From Eledone cirrhosa (Eukaryota; Mollusca; Cephalopoda; Octopoda; Eledonidae): a stretch of 64,000 bases of DNA. Location: NCBI GenBank assembly GCA_964016885.1, contig OZ024742.1:14505622-14569621 (forward strand). The letters run 5' to 3'. The translations under genes and the position numbers were made by a program. Positions within the stretch are counted from its first letter, which is position 1. Every line of letters starts with the position of its first letter. This document shows positions 1-14,240 of the stretch, one piece after another. Under the pieces are notes generated by a model, which saw nothing but the letters and a program-made list of their open reading frames with translations, ran no database searches and was not told the origin of the DNA.

Positions 1-1957
1 TATTTATTTCATAACATGGGATTTCAATCGTACTTTTTTGTTGTTGTAAATGTATAATGTTTTTTAACGTCTAAAGGAAATTGTCGCATGAATGCTGCCA
101 CTTAAAATAAAATAAAATTTCGCCGGAGATTAATAAAAATTAATAAGCAAGGGTGAATGGGTTATTATTGGAGACTGGTAACAAAGAAGCTGATATGTTC
201 TAGAATTATCTAACACTAACACAGTGGTAGAAGTATTCTGTATTAATTCAACAACCTGCTAGACTACCTTGTTTTCTATTAAATGAAAGTATAGAAATGT
301 TATATCAGTTTGAAATACCGTTTTTTCTATTATAACAGGCAGCTCTTATATTATTTTTAACTTGTTTAGTTATGTTTATTTACATAATGTTTTTTTTTTT
401 AATTATTCAGTTGTACAAATAACATTACAAATTATTTATAATTCTTACAGAATGAAATAGAAACACATAATAAATACAATTAATTATTGCTAGGAACCTC
501 ACAAATATAATGTACAAAAATATATGATTAAAGCGAGAGATAAGGAGGAAAAGGCACCACTCCTTTGATATATATTCTAAATATAAATATGATGATATAT
601 TACTGGTATAAATATTATGATATATTACTGGTATTAAAACTATCATTATTATTAATATTATAGTTTGTTCGTACAGAAATTTCCGGTAAATATATTTCTT
701 AAACTTAAAAAAATTACTTATATTTACTATTATTTCTATTTCATATAATAAAATACAGCATTTGTGACTTTATGTTCAATCTAAAAACATTCAACATCAG
801 CTTAGCTTATTTTTTTTCCCCAAGTAAAGATGAAATATAAACGAGAAAGGAATACTTTACAATACAGTAAATATACAGTTTTAGCACATGGCTTTCTTTT
901 AGAATGTCAACGTGACAGTTTCATGTCCAGACGACAAATTACCAACGAGAAAAATCAATTAATTATTTCTATCTGCTAAGTAGTCCTTACTAAAAATAGA
1001 CGAAAGATCTCATTCGCCTATATATATATAGGGGAAGAGAGAGACGTTTATAAATTTCCCCGCCATTTAAACCAATCTTCCGTCTCTTAAATTTGTCAAC
1101 ATTGTTTATCTGTCAACTTCTTTTGTGTTTGCTTAGGTGAGAGAAGAACTATCATCACACATCACCGCCATAATATTAGTAATTAAGATTTATTATTATT
1201 ATTATTATATAAAGTAGAAACAATTATTATTATTATATAAAATTAATATTTAAAATTAAATAGAAATAAGAGGGTAGGTTGAAAAGTTCTTAGGTTGACT
1301 ATGAAGGAGTGATACTAGAGCTGTGAAATCTTGCATGCATTAATTTCAACTCTTCTTATAAATAACTGTATTGTTCTTTTGTAAGGGACTATGTTGAAAA
1401 ATAAACCCCATTTGGTCATTCCTTCTACAATCATTGCTAGGAACCTCAAAAATATACGATAAAAGCAACAACAACAAAAAAAACCTATTGGTTTAATTTA
1501 GCAGTATGAACGTACCAATCTTAACTAGTTGTCTTAGTAATAACATGTACTACAACTTGGTTTAACCAGACACTAGACAAGGAGGCCAACCTTAACCGAA
1601 GGACAACTTCGGTAGAGTATATCTGTACCTAACTGGAATAACCGTTACCACAAATACATGTTTAGAGCACATCAAATGAAGAGGGAGCACCATTTTTAAT
1701 AATTTTTGTTTTTAATTGCAGACTTTATACATGAGGGGCACCATAACCTTTAAAGGGTTTAATTCGACCCTGGCCCTCATATATAACTTATTCTATACAA
1801 CAACAAGAGAAAAAAGATTTGGTTTATAAACCAGCTGGCTTTCTAAAATACTGGAAAAAAACAAAGAAATCTTGGGACCTACACAAAATTCTACAGAGAT
1901 TAATTAATTTGCATACAGTATTTCATTACAGCAACTTTTAACTTAATTATCAAAATT
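1..1957. other. AT-rich intergenic or intronic DNA, no gene seen
   Basis: This stretch is strongly AT-rich with many short A/T runs and a short (TA)n at about 1020. I see no exon with a convincing reading frame or splice sites. The phrase 'attgctaggaacctca' occurs at about 486 and again at about 1433, each followed by a related AT-rich string, so a small dispersed repeat is present. The part near 1275-1430 (starting 'aggttgaaaagttcttaggt') resembles the end of a decayed mariner-type element, but no transposase frame remains. If the ANKRD10-like gene to the right continues leftward beyond this window, this region is inside its first intron. Confidence 0.6.
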
Positions 1958-4900
1958 CATGCCACTGGTCCACTTGACCTGTATCAGTGGTGACTTGGTT
2001 CGTGAAGTTTGTCCAGTCCTCTAGTCCACTTGACCTGTGAAGTTGGTCCAATCCTCTAGTGCACTTGACCTGTTTCAGTGGTGACAGTCTGTGAAGTTGG
2101 TCCAATCCTCTAGTCCACTTGACCTGTTTCAGTGGTGACAGTCTGAAGTTTGTCCAGTCCTCTAGTCCACTTGACCTGTTTCAGTGGTGACAGTCTGTGA
2201 AGTTTGTCCAGTCATCTAGTCCACTTGACCTGTTTCAGTGGTGACAGTCTGAAGTTTGTCCAGTTCTCTAGTCCACTTGACCTGTTTCAGTGGTGACAGT
2301 CTGAAGTTTGTCCAGTTCTCTAGTCCACTTGACCTGTCTCAGTGGTGACAGTCTGTGAAGTTTGTCCAGTCCTCTAGTTCACTTGACCTGTTTCAGTGGT
2401 GACAGTCTGAAGTTTGTCCAGTTCTCTAGTCCACTTGACTTGTTTCAGTGGTGACAGTCTGTGAAGTTTGTCCAATCCTCTAGTCCACTTGATCTGTTTC
2501 AGTGGTGACAGTCTGTGAAGTTTGTCCAGTCATCTAGTTCACTTGACCTGTCTCAGTGGTGACAGTCTGTGAAGTTTGTCCAGTCCCCTAGTCCACTTGA
2601 CCTGTTTCAGTGGTGACAGTCTGTGAAGTCTGTCCAGTCCTCTAGTCCACTTGACCTGTTTCAGTGGTGACAGTCTGTGAAGTTTGTCCAATACCCTAGT
2701 CCACTTGACCTGTTTCAGTGGTGACAGTCTGTGAAGTTTGTCCAGTCCTCTAGTCCACTTGACCTGTTTCAGTGGTGACAGTCTGTGAAGTTTGTCCAGT
2801 CCCCTAGTCCACTTGACCTGTTTCAGTGGTGACAGTCTGTGAAGTTTGTCCAATCCTCTAGTCCACTTGACCTGTTTCAGTGGTGACAGTCTGTGAAGTT
2901 TGTCCAGTCCTCTAGTTCACTTGACCTGTTTCAGTGGTGACAGTCTGTGAAGTTTGTCCAGTCCTCTAGTGCACTTGACCTGTTTCAGTGGTGACAGTCT
3001 GTGAAGTTTGTCCAGTCCTCTAGTTCACTTGACCTGTTTCAGTGGTGACAGTCTGTGAAGTTTGTCCAGTCCTCTAGTTCACTTGACCTGTTTCAGTGGT
3101 GACAGTCTGTGAAGTTTGTCCAGTCCTCTAGTTCACTTGACCTGTTTCAGTGGTGACAGTCTGTGAAGTTTGTCCAGTCCTCTAGTTCACTTGACCTGTT
3201 TCAGTGGTGACAGTCTGTGAAGTTTGTCCAGTCCTCTAGTTCACTTGACCTGTTTCAGTGGTGACAGTCTTTGAAGTTTGTCCAGTCCTCTAGTTCACTT
3301 GACCTGTTTCAGTGGTGACAGTCTGTGAAGGTTGTCCAGTCCCCTAGTCCACTTGACCTGTTTCAGTGGTGACAGTCTGTGAAGTTTGTCCAGTCCTCTA
3401 GTTCACTTGACCTGTTTCAGTGGTGACAGTCTGTGAAGTTTGTCCAGTCCTCTAGTCCACTTGACCTGTTTCAGTGGTGACAGTCTGTGAAGTTTGTCCA
3501 GTCCTCTAGTCCACTTGACCTGTTTCAGTGGTGACAGTCTGTGAAATTGGTCCAATCCTCTAGTCCACTTGACCTGTTTCAGTGGTGACAGTCTGTGAAG
3601 TTTGTCCAGTCCTCTAGTCCACTTGACCTGTTTCAGTGGTGACAGTCTGTGAAGTTTGACCAGTCCTCTAGTCCACTTGGCCTGTTTCAGTGGTGACAGT
3701 CTGAAGTTTGTCCAGTTCTCTAGTCCATTTGACCTGTTTCAGTGGTGACAGTCTGTGAAGTTTGTCCAATCCTCTAGTCCACTTGGCCTGTTTCAGTGGT
3801 GACAGTCTGTGAAGTTTGTCCAGTCCTCTAGTTCACTTGACCTGTTTCAGTGGTGACAGTCTGTGAAGTTTGTCCCATCCCCTAGTCCACTTGACCTGTT
3901 TCAGTGGTGACAGTCTGTGAAGTTTGTCCAGTCCCCTAGTTCACTTGACCTGTTTCAGTGGTGACAGTCTGTGAAGTTTGTTCAGTCCTCTAGTCCACTT
4001 GACCTGTTTCAGTGGTGACAGTCTGTGAAGTTTGTCCAGTCCTCTAGTTCACTTGACCTGTTTCAGTGGTGACAGTCTGTGAAGTTTGTCCAATCCTCTA
4101 GTCCACTTGACCTGTTTCAGTGGTGACAGTCTGTGAAGTTTGTCCAGTTCTCTAGTCCACTTGACCTGTTTCAGTGGTGACAGTCTGTGAAGTTTGTTCA
4201 GTCCCCTAGTCCACTTGACCTGTTTCAGTGGTGACAGTCTGTGAAGTTTGTCCAGTTCCCTAGTCCACTTGACCTGTTTCAGTGATGACAGTCTGAAGTT
4301 TGTCCAGTTCTCTAGTTCACTCGACCGGTTTCAGTGGTGACAGTCTGTGAAGGTTGTCCAGTTCTCTAGTTCCTTTGACCTGTTTCAGTGGTGACAGTCT
4401 GAAGTTTGTCCAGTCCCCTAGTCCACTTGACCTGTTTCAGTGATGACAGTCTGAAGTTTGTTCAGTCCCCTAGTCCACTTGACCTGTTTCAGTGGTGACA
4501 GTCTGTGAAGTTTGTACAGTCCCCTAGTCCACTTGACCTGTTTCAGTGATGACAGTCTGAAGTTTGTCCAGTTCTCTAGTTCACTTGACCTGTTTCAGTG
4601 GTGACAGTCTGTGAAGTTTGTCCAATCCTCTAGTCCACTTGACCTATATGAGTGGTGACAGTCTGTGAAGTTTGTTCAGTCCCCTAGTCCACTTGACCTG
4701 TTTCAGTGGTGACAGTCTGAAGTTTGTCAAGTTCTCTAGTCCACTTGACCTGTTTCAGTGGTGAGTCTGTGAAGTTTGTTCAGTACTCTAGTCAGCTTGA
4801 CCTGTTTCAGTGGTGAATCTGTGAAGTTTGTTCAGTCCCCTAGTCCACTTGACCTGTTTCAGTGGTGACAGTCTGAAGTTTGTCCAGTTCTCTAGTTCAC

Positions 4901-7900
4901 TTGACCTGTTTCAGTGGTGACAGTCTGTGAAGTTTGTCCAATCCTCTAGTCCACTTGACCTGTCTCAATGGTGACAGTCTGTGAAGTTGGTCCAGTTCTC
5001 TAGTCCACTTAACCTGTTTCAGTGGTGACAGTCTGTGAAGTTTGTCCAATCCTCTAGTCCACTTGACCTGTTTCAGTGGTGACAGTCTGTGAAGTTTGTC
5101 CAGTTCTCTAGTCCACTTGACCTGTTTCAGTGGTGACAGTCTGTGAAGTTTGTCCAGTCCCCTAGTCCACTTGACCTGTTTCAGTGGTGACAGTCTGTGA
5201 AGTTTGTCCAATCCTCTAGTCCACTTGACCTGTTTCAGTGGTGACAGTCTGTGAAGTTTGTCCAGTCCTCTAGTTCACTTGACCTGTTTCAGTGGTGACA
5301 GTCTGAAGTTTGTCCAGTCCTCTAGTGCACTTGACCTGTTTCAGTGGTGACAGTCTGTGAAGTTTGTCCAGTCCTCTAGTTCACTTGACCTGTTTCAGTG
5401 GTGACAGTCTGTGAAGTTTGTCCAGTCCTCTAGTTCACTTGACCTGTTTCAGTGGTGACAGTCTGTGAAGTTTGTCCAGTCCTCTAGTTCACTTGACCTG
5501 TTTCAGTGGTGACAGTCTGTGAAGTTTGTCCAGTCCTCTAGTTCACTTGACCTGTTTCAGTGGTGACAGTCTGTGAAGTTTGTCCAGTCCTCTAGTTCAC
5601 TTGACCTGTTTCAGTGGTGACAGTCTTTGAAGTTTGTCCAGTCCTCTAGTTCACTTGACCTGTTTCAGTGGTTACAGTCTGTGAAGTTTGTCCAGTCCTC
5701 TAGTTCACTTGACCTGTTTCAGTGGTGACAGTCTGTGAAGTTGTCCAGTCCTCTAGTCCACTTGACCTGTTTCAGTGGTGACAGTCTGTGAAGTTTGTCC
5801 AGTCCTCTAGTCCACTTGACCTGTTTCAGTGGTGACAGTCTGTGAAATTGGTCCAATCCTCTAGTCCACTTGACCTGTTTCAGTGGTGACAGTCTGTGAA
5901 GTTTGACCAGTCCTCTAGTTCACTTGACCTGTCTCAGTGGTGACAGTCTGAAGTTTGTCCAGTTCTCTAGTCCACTTGACCTGTTTCAGTGGTGAGTCTG
6001 TGAAGTTTGTCCAGTCCTCTAGTTCACTTGACCTGTTTCAGTGGTGACAGTCTGAAGTGTGTCCAGTTCTCTAGTCCATTTGACCTGTTTCAGTGGTGAC
6101 AGTCTGAAGTTTGTCCAGTTCTCTAGTCCACTTGACCTGTTTCAGTGGTGACAGTCTGTGAAGTTTGTCCAGTCCTCTAGTTCACTTGACCTGTTTCAGT
6201 GGTGACAGTCTGAAGTTTGTCCAGTTCTCTAGTCCACTTGACCTGTTTCAGTGGTGACAGTCTGAAGTTTGTCCAGTTCTCTAGTCCACTTGACCTGTCT
6301 CAGTGGTGACAGTCTGTGAAGTTTGTCCAGTCCTCTAGTTCACTTGACCTGTTTCAGTGGTGACAGTCTGAAGTTTGTCCAGTTCTCTAGTCCACTTGAC
6401 CTGTCTCAGTGGTGACAGTCTGTGAAGTTTGTCCAGTCCTCTAGTCCACTTGACCTGTTTCAGTGGTGACAGTCTGAAGTTTGTCCAGTTCTCTAGTCCA
6501 CTTGACCTGTTTCAGTGGTGACAGTCTGTGAAGTTTGTCCAGTCCTCTAGTTCACTTGACCTGTTTCAGTGGTGACAGTCTGAAGTTTGTCCAGTCCTCT
6601 AGTCCACTTGACCTGTTTCAGTGGTGACAGTCTGTGAAGTTTGTCCAGTCCTCTAGTTCACTTGACCTGTTTCAGTGGTGACAGTCTGTGAAGTTTGTCC
6701 AATCCCCTAGTCCACTTGACCTGTTTCAGTGGTGACAGTCTGAAGTTTGTCCAGTCCCCTAGTTCACTTGACCTGTTTCAGTGGTGACAGTCTGTGAAGT
6801 TTGTTCAGTCCTCTAGTCCACTTGACCTGTTTCAGTGGTGACAGTCTGTGAAGTTTGTCCAGTCCTCTAGTTCACTTGACCTGTTTCAGTGGTGACAGTC
6901 TGTGAAGTTTGTCCAATCCTCTAGTCCACTTGACCTGTTTCAGTGGTGACAGTCTGTGAAGTTTGTCCAGTTCTCTAGTCCACTTGACCTGTTTCAGTGG
7001 TGACAGTCTGTGAAGTTTGTCCAGTTCCCTAGTCCACTTGACCTGTTTCAGTGATGACAGTCTGAAGTTTGTCCAGTTCTCTAGTTCACTTGACCGGTTT
7101 CAGTGGTGACAGTCTGTGAAGGTTGTCCAGTTCTCTAGTTCCTTTGACCTGTTTCAGTGGTGACAGTCTGAAGTTTGTCCAGTCCCCTAGTCCACTTGAC
7201 CTGTTACAGTGGTGACAGTCTGTGAAGTTTGTTCAGTCCCCTAGTCCACTTGACCTGTCTCAGTGGTGACGGTCTGAAGTTTGTCCAGTCCCCTAGTCCA
7301 CTTGACCTGTTTCAGTGATGACAGTCTGAAGTTTGTTCAGTCCCCTAGTCCACTTGACCTGTTTCAGTGGTGACAGTCTGTGAAGTTTGTACAGTCCCCT
7401 AGTCCACTTGACCTGTTTCAGTGATGACAGTCTGAAGTTTGTCCAGTTCTCTAGTTCACTTGACCTGTTTCAGTGGTGACAGTCTGTGAAGTTTGTCCAA
7501 TCCTCTAGTCCACTTGACCTGTATGAGTGGTGACAGTCTGTGAAGTTTGTTCAGTCCCCTAGTCCACTTGACCTGTTTCAGTGGTGACAGTCTGAAGTTT
7601 GTCCAGTTCTGTAGTCCACTTGACCTGTTTCAGTGGTGAGTCTGTGAAGTTTGTTCAGTACTCTAGTCCACTTGACCTGTTTCAGTGGTGAATCTGTGAA
7701 GTTTGTTCAGTCCCCTAGTCCACTTGACCTGTTTCAGTGGTGACAGTCTGAAGTTTGTCCAGTTCTCTAGTTCACTTGACCTGTTTCAGTGGTGACAGTC
7801 TGTGAAGTTTGTCCAATCCTCTAGTCCACTTGACCTATCTCAATGGTGACAGTCTGTGAAGTTGGTCCAGTTCTCTAGTCCACTTGACCTGTTTCAGTGG

Positions 7901-10900
7901 TGACAGTCTGTGAAGTTTGTCCAATCCTCTAGTCCACTTGACCTGTTTCAGTGGTGACAGTCTGTGAAGTTTGTCCAGTTCTCTAGTCCACTTGACCTGT
8001 TTCAGTGGTGACAGTCTGTGAAGTTTGTCCAGTTCTCTAGTCCACTTGACCTGTATGAGTGGTGACAGTCTGTGAAGTTGGTCCAGTCATCTAGTCCACT
8101 TGACCTGTTTCAGTGGTGACAGTCTGTGAAGTTTGTCCAGTTCTCTAGTCCACTTGACCTGTCTCAGTGGTGACAGTCTGTGAAGTTTGTCTAGTTCTCT
8201 AGTCCACTTGACCTGTTTCAGTGGTGACAGTCTGTGAAGTTTATTCAGTCCCCTAGTCCACTTGACCTGTTTCAGTGGTGACAGTCTGTGAAGTTGGTCC
8301 AGTCATCTAGTCCACTTGACCTGTTTCAGTGGTGACAGTCTGTGAAGGTTGTCCAGTCCCCTAGTCCACCTGACCTGTCTCAGTGGTGACAGTCTGTGAA
8401 GTTTGTCCAGTTCTCTAGTCCACTTGACCTGTTTCAGTGGTGGCAGTCTGTGAAGGTTGTCCAGTCCCCTAGTCCACCTGACCTGTCTCAGTGGTGACAG
8501 TCTGTGAAGTTTGTTCAGTCCCCTAGTCCACTTGACCTGTTTCAGTGGTGACAGTCTGTGAAGTTTGTCCAGTTCTCTAGTCCACTCGACCTGTTTCAGT
8601 GGTGACAGTCTGTGAAGGTTGTCCAGTCCCCTAGTCCACCTGACCTGTCTCAGTGGTGACAGTCTGTGAAGTTTGTCCAGTTCTCTAGTCCACTTGACCT
8701 GTTTCAGTGGTGACAGTCTGTGAAGTTTGTCCAATCCTCTAGTCCATTTGACCTGTATGAGTGGTGACAGTCTGTGAAGTTTGTCCAGTCCCCTCGTCCA
8801 CTTGACCTGTTTCAGTGGTGACAGTCTGTGAAGGTTGTCCAGTCCCCTAATCCACTTGACCTGTTTCAGTGGTGACAGTCTGTGAAGTTTGTCCAATCCT
8901 CTAGTCCACCTGACCTGTCTCAGTGGTGACAGTCTGTGAAGTTTGTCCAGTCCCCTCGTCCACTTGACCTGTTTCAGTGGTGACAGTCTGTGAAGGTTGT
9001 CCAGTCCCCTAATCCACTTGACCTGTCTCAGTGGTGGCAGTCTGTGAAGTTTGTCCAGTCCCCTCGTCCACTTGACCTGTTTCAGTGGTGACAGTCTGTG
9101 AAGGTTGTCCAGTCCCCTAATCCACTTGACCTGTTTCAGTGGTGACAGTCTGTGAAGGTTGTCCAGTCCCCTAATCCACTTGACCTGTCTCAGTGGTGAC
9201 AGTCTGTGAAGGTTGTCCAGTCCCCTAATCCACTTGACCTGTCTCAGTGGTGACAGTCTGTGAAGTTTGTCCAGTCCCCTCGTCCACTTGACCTGTTTCA
9301 GTGGTGACAGTCTGTGAAGGTTGTCCAGTCCCCTCGTCCACTTGACCTGTTTCAGTGGTGACAGTCTGTGAAGGTTGTCCAGTCCCCTAGTCCACTTGAC
9401 CTGTCTCAGTGGTGAAAGTCTGTGAAGTTTGTTCAGTCCCCTAGTCCACTTGACCTGTTTCAGTGGTGACAGTCTGTGAAGTTTGTCCAGTCCTCTAGTC
9501 CACTTGACCTGTTTCAGTGGTGACAGTCTGTAAAGTTTGTCCAGTCCTCTAGTTCACTTGACCTGTCTCAGTGGTGACAGTCTGTGAAGTTTGTCCAGTC
9601 CTCTAGTTCACTTGACCTGTTTCAGTGGTGACAGTCTGTGAAGTTTGTCCAGTCCTCTAGTTCACTTGACCTGTTTCAGTGGTGACAGTCTGTGAAGTTT
9701 GTCCAGTCCTCTAGTCCACTTGACCTGTTTCAGTGGTGACAGTCTGTGAAGTTTGTCCAGTCCTCCAGTTCACTTGACCTGTTTCAGTGGTGACAGTCTG
9801 TGAAGTTTGTCCAGTCCTCTAGTTCACTTGACCTGTCTCAGTGGTGACAGTCTGTGAAGTTTGTCCAGTCCTCTAGTTCACTTGACCTGTTTCAGTGGTG
9901 ACAGTCTGTGAAGTTTGTCCAGTCCTCTAGTCCACTTGACCTGTTTCAGTGGTGACAGTCTGTGAAGTTTGTCCAGTCCTCCAGTTCACTTGACCTGTCT
10001 CAGTGGTGACAGTCTGTGAAGTTTGTCCAGTCCTCTAGTTCACTTGACCTGTTTCAGTGGTGACAGTCTGTGAAGTTTGTCCAGTCCTCTAGTTCACTTG
10101 ACCTGTTTCAGTGGTGACAGTCTGTGAAGTTTGTCCAGTCCTCTAGTGCACTTGACCTGTTTCAGTGGTGACAGTCTGTGAAGTTTGTCCAGTCCTCCAG
10201 TTCACTTGACCTGTTTCAGTGGTGACAGTCTGTGAAGTTTGTCCAGTCCTCTAGTTCACTTGACCTGTCTCAGTGCTGACAGTCTGTGAAGTTTGTCCAA
10301 TCCCCTAGTCCACTTGACATGTTTCAGTGGTGACAGTCTGTGAAGTTTGTCCAGTCCCCTAGTCCACTTGACCTGTTTCAGTGATGACAGTCTGAAGTTT
10401 GTCCAGTTCTCTAGTTCACTTGACCTGTTTCAGTGGTGACAGTCTGTGAAGTTTGTCCAATCCTCTAGTCCACTTGACCTGTATGAGTGGTGACAGTCTG
10501 TGAAGTTTGTCCAGTCCCCTCGTCCACTTGACCTATTTCAGTGGTGACAGTCTGAAGTTTGTCCAGTTCTCTAGTCCACTTGACCTGTTTCAGTGGTGAC
10601 AGTCTGTGAAGTTTGTCCAGTTCTCTAGTCCACTTGACCTGTTTCAGTGGTGAGTCTGTGAAGTTTGTTCAGTCCTCTAGTCCACATGACCTGTTTCAGT
10701 GGTGACAGTCTGTGAAGTTTGTCCAGTTCTCTAGTCCACTTGACCTGTTTCAGTGGTGACAGTCTGTGAAGGTTGTCCAGTCCCCTAGTCCACTTGACCT
10801 GTCTCAGTGGTGACAGTCTGTGAAGTTTGTTCAGTCCCCTAGTCCACTTGACCTGTTTCAGTGGTGACAGTCTGTGAAGTTTGTCCAGTTCTCTAGTCCA

Positions 10901-13900
10901 CTTGACCTGTTTCAGTGGTGACAGACTGTGAAGTTTGTTCAGTCCCCTAGTCCACTTGACCTGTCTCAGTGGTGACAGTCTGTGAAGTTTGTCCAGTCCC
11001 CTAGTCCACTTGACCTGTTTCAGTGGTGACAGTCTGAAGTTTGTTCAGTCCTCTAGTCCACATGACCTGTTTCAGTGGTGACAGTCTGTGAAGTTTGTCC
11101 AGTTCTCTAGTCCACTTGACCTGTTTCAGTGGTGACAGTCTGTGAAGGTTGTCCAGTCCCCTAGTCCACTTGACCTGTCTCAGTGGTGACAGTCTGTGAA
11201 GTTTGTTCAGTCCCCTAGTCCACTTGACCTGTTTCAGTGGTGACAGTCTCTGAAGTTCGTCCAGTTCTCTAGTCCACTTGACCTGTTTCAGTGGTGACAG
11301 TCAGTTAAGTTTGTTCAGTCCCCTAGTCCACTTGACCTGTTTCAGTGGTGACAGTCTGAAGTTTGTTCAGTCCTCTAGTCCACATGACCTGTTTCAGTGG
11401 TGACAGTCTCTGAAGTTCGTCCAGTTCTCTAGTCCACTTGACCTGTTTCAGTGGTGACAGTCAGTTAAGTTTGTTCAGTCCCCTAGTCCACTTGACCTGT
11501 TTCAGTGGTGACAGTCTGTGAAGTTTGTCCAGTTCTCTAGTCCACTTGACCTGTTTCAGTGGTGACAGTCTGTGAAGGTTGTCCAGTTCTCTAGTCCACT
11601 TGACCTGTTTCAGTGGTGACAGACTGTGAAGTTTGTTCAGTCCCCTAGTCCACTTGACCTGTCTCAGTGGTGACAGTCTGTGAAGTTTGTCCAGTCCCCT
11701 AGTCCACTTGACCTGTTTCAGTGGTGACAGTCTGTGAAGTTTGTCCAGTCCTCTAGTTCACTTGACCTGTCTCAGTGGTGACAGTCTGTGAAGTTTGTCC
11801 AGTCCTCTAGTCCACTTGACCTGTTTCAGTGGTGACAGTCTGTGAAGTTTGTCCAGTCCCCTAGTCCACTTGACCTGTTTCAGTGGTGACAGTCTGTGAA
11901 GTTTGTCCAGTCCTCTAGTCCACTTGACCTGTTTCAGTGGTGACAGTCTGTGAAGTTTGTCCAGTCCTCTAGTTAACTTGACCTGTTTCAGTGGTGACAG
12001 TCTGTGAAGTTTGTCCAGTCCTCTAGTTCACTTGACCTGTTTCAGTGGTGACAGTCTGTGAAGTTTGTCCAGTCCTCTAGTTAACTTGACCTGTTTCAGT
12101 GGTGACAGTCTGTGAAGTTTGTACAGTTCTCTAGTTCACTTGACCTGTCTCAGTGGTGACAGTCTGTGAAGTTTGTCCAATCCTCTAGTCCACTTGACCT
12201 GTTTCAGTGGTGACAGTCTGTGAAGTTTGTTCAGTCCCCTAGTCCACTTCACCTGTTTCAGTGGTGACAGTCTGTGAAGTTTGTCCAGTTATCTAGTCCA
12301 CTTGACCTGTTTCAGTGGTGACAGTCTGTAAAGTTTGTCCAGTCCTCTAGTCCACTTGACCTGTTTCAGTGGTGACAGTCTGTGAAGTTTGTCCAGTCCT
12401 CTAGTTAACTTGACCTGTTTCAGTGGTGACAGTCTGTGAAGTTTGTCCAGTCCTCTAGTTCACTTGACCTGTCTCAGTGGTGACAGTCTGTGAAGTTTGT
12501 CCAATCCTCTAGTCCACTTGACCTGTTTCAGTGGTGACAGTCTGTGAAGTTTGTCCAGTCCCCTAGTCCACTTGACCTGTTTCAGTGGTGACAGTCTGTG
12601 AAGTTTGTTCAGTCCCCTAGTCCACTTCACCTGTTTCAGTGGTGACAGTCTGTGAAGTTTGTCCAGTTATCTAGTCCACTTGACCTGTTTCAGTGGTGAC
12701 AGTCTGTAAAGTTTGTCCAGTCCTCTAGTCCACTTGACCTGTTATAGTGGAGACAGTCTGTGAAGTTTGTTCAGTCCCCTAGTCCACTTGACCTGTTTCA
12801 GTGATGACAGTCTGAAGTTTGTTCAGTCCCCTAGTCCACTTGACATGTTTCAGTGGTGACAGTCTGTGAAGTTTGACCAATCCCCTAGTCCACTTGACCT
12901 GTTTCAGTGATGACAGTCTGAACTTTGTCCAGTTCTCTAGTTCACTTGACCGGTTTCAGTGGTGACAGTCTGAAGTTTGTCCAGTCCCCTAGTCCACTTG
13001 ACCTGTTTCAGTGGTGACAGTCTGTGAAGGTTGTCCAGTTCTCTAGTTCCTTTGACCTGTTTCAGTGGTGACAGTCTGAAGTTTGTCCAGTCCCCTAGTC
13101 CACTTGACCTGTTTCAGTGGTGACAGTCTGTGAAGTTTGTTCAGTCCCCTAGTCCACTTGACCTGTTTCAGTGATGACAGTCTGAAGTTTGTTCAGTCCC
13201 CTAGTCCACTTGACATGTTTCAGTGGTGACAGTCTGTTAAGTTTGTCCAGTCCCCTAGTCCACTTGACCTGTTTCAGTGATGACAGTCTGAAGTTTGTCC
13301 AGTTCTCTAGTTCACTTGACCGGTTTCAGTGGTGACAGTCTGAAGTTTGTCCAGTCCCCTAGTCAACTTGACCTGTTGTAGTGGTGACAGTCTGTGAAGT
13401 TTGTTCAGTCCCCTATTCCACTTGACCTGTTTCAGTGATGACAGTCTGAAGTTTGTTCAGTCCCCTAGTCCACTTGACCTGTTTCAGTGGTGACAGTCTG
13501 TGAAGTTTGTCCAGTCCCCTAGTCCTCTTGACCTGTTTCAGTGATGACAGTCCGAAGTTTGTCCAGTTCTCTAGTTCACTTGACCTGTTTCAGTGGTGAC
13601 AGTCTGTGAAGTTTGTCCAATCCTCTAGTCCATTTGACCTGTATGAGTGGTGACAGTCTGTGAAGTTTGTCCAGTCCCCTTGTCCACTTGACCTGTTTCA
13701 GTGGTGACAGTCTGAAGTTTGTCCAGTTCTCTAGTCCACTTGACCTGTTTCAGTGGTGAGTCTGTGAAGTTTGTTCAGTCCTCTAGTCCACTTGACTTGT
13801 TTCAGTGGTGACAGTCTGTGAAGTTTGTCCAGTTCTCTAGTCCACTTGACCTGTTTCAGTGGTGACAGTCTGTGAAGTTTGTCCAATCCTCTAGTCCACT

Positions 13901-14240
13901 TGACCTGTTTTAGTGGTGACAGTCTGTGAAGTTTGTCCAGTTCTCTAGTCCACTTGACCTGTTTCAGTGGTGACAGTCTGTGAAGTTTGTCCAATCCTCT
14001 AGTGCACTTGACCTGTTTCAGTGGTGACAGTCTGTGAAGTTGGTCCAATTCTCTAGTCCACTTGACCTGTCTCAGTGGTGACAGTCTGTGAAGTTTGTCC
14101 AGTTCTCTAGTTCACTTGACCTGTTTCAGTGGTGACAGTCTGTGAAGTTTGTCCAGTTCTCTAGTCCATTTGACCTGTTTCAGTGGTGATAGTCTGTGAA
14201 GTTGGTCCAGTTCTCAAGTCCACTTGACCTGTTTCAGTGG

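Noticed and set aside
1275..1430. Possible mariner-type element end ('aggttgaaaagttcttaggt')
   Set aside because: No second terminal repeat and no transposase frame could be found, so it is mentioned only in the regional description.
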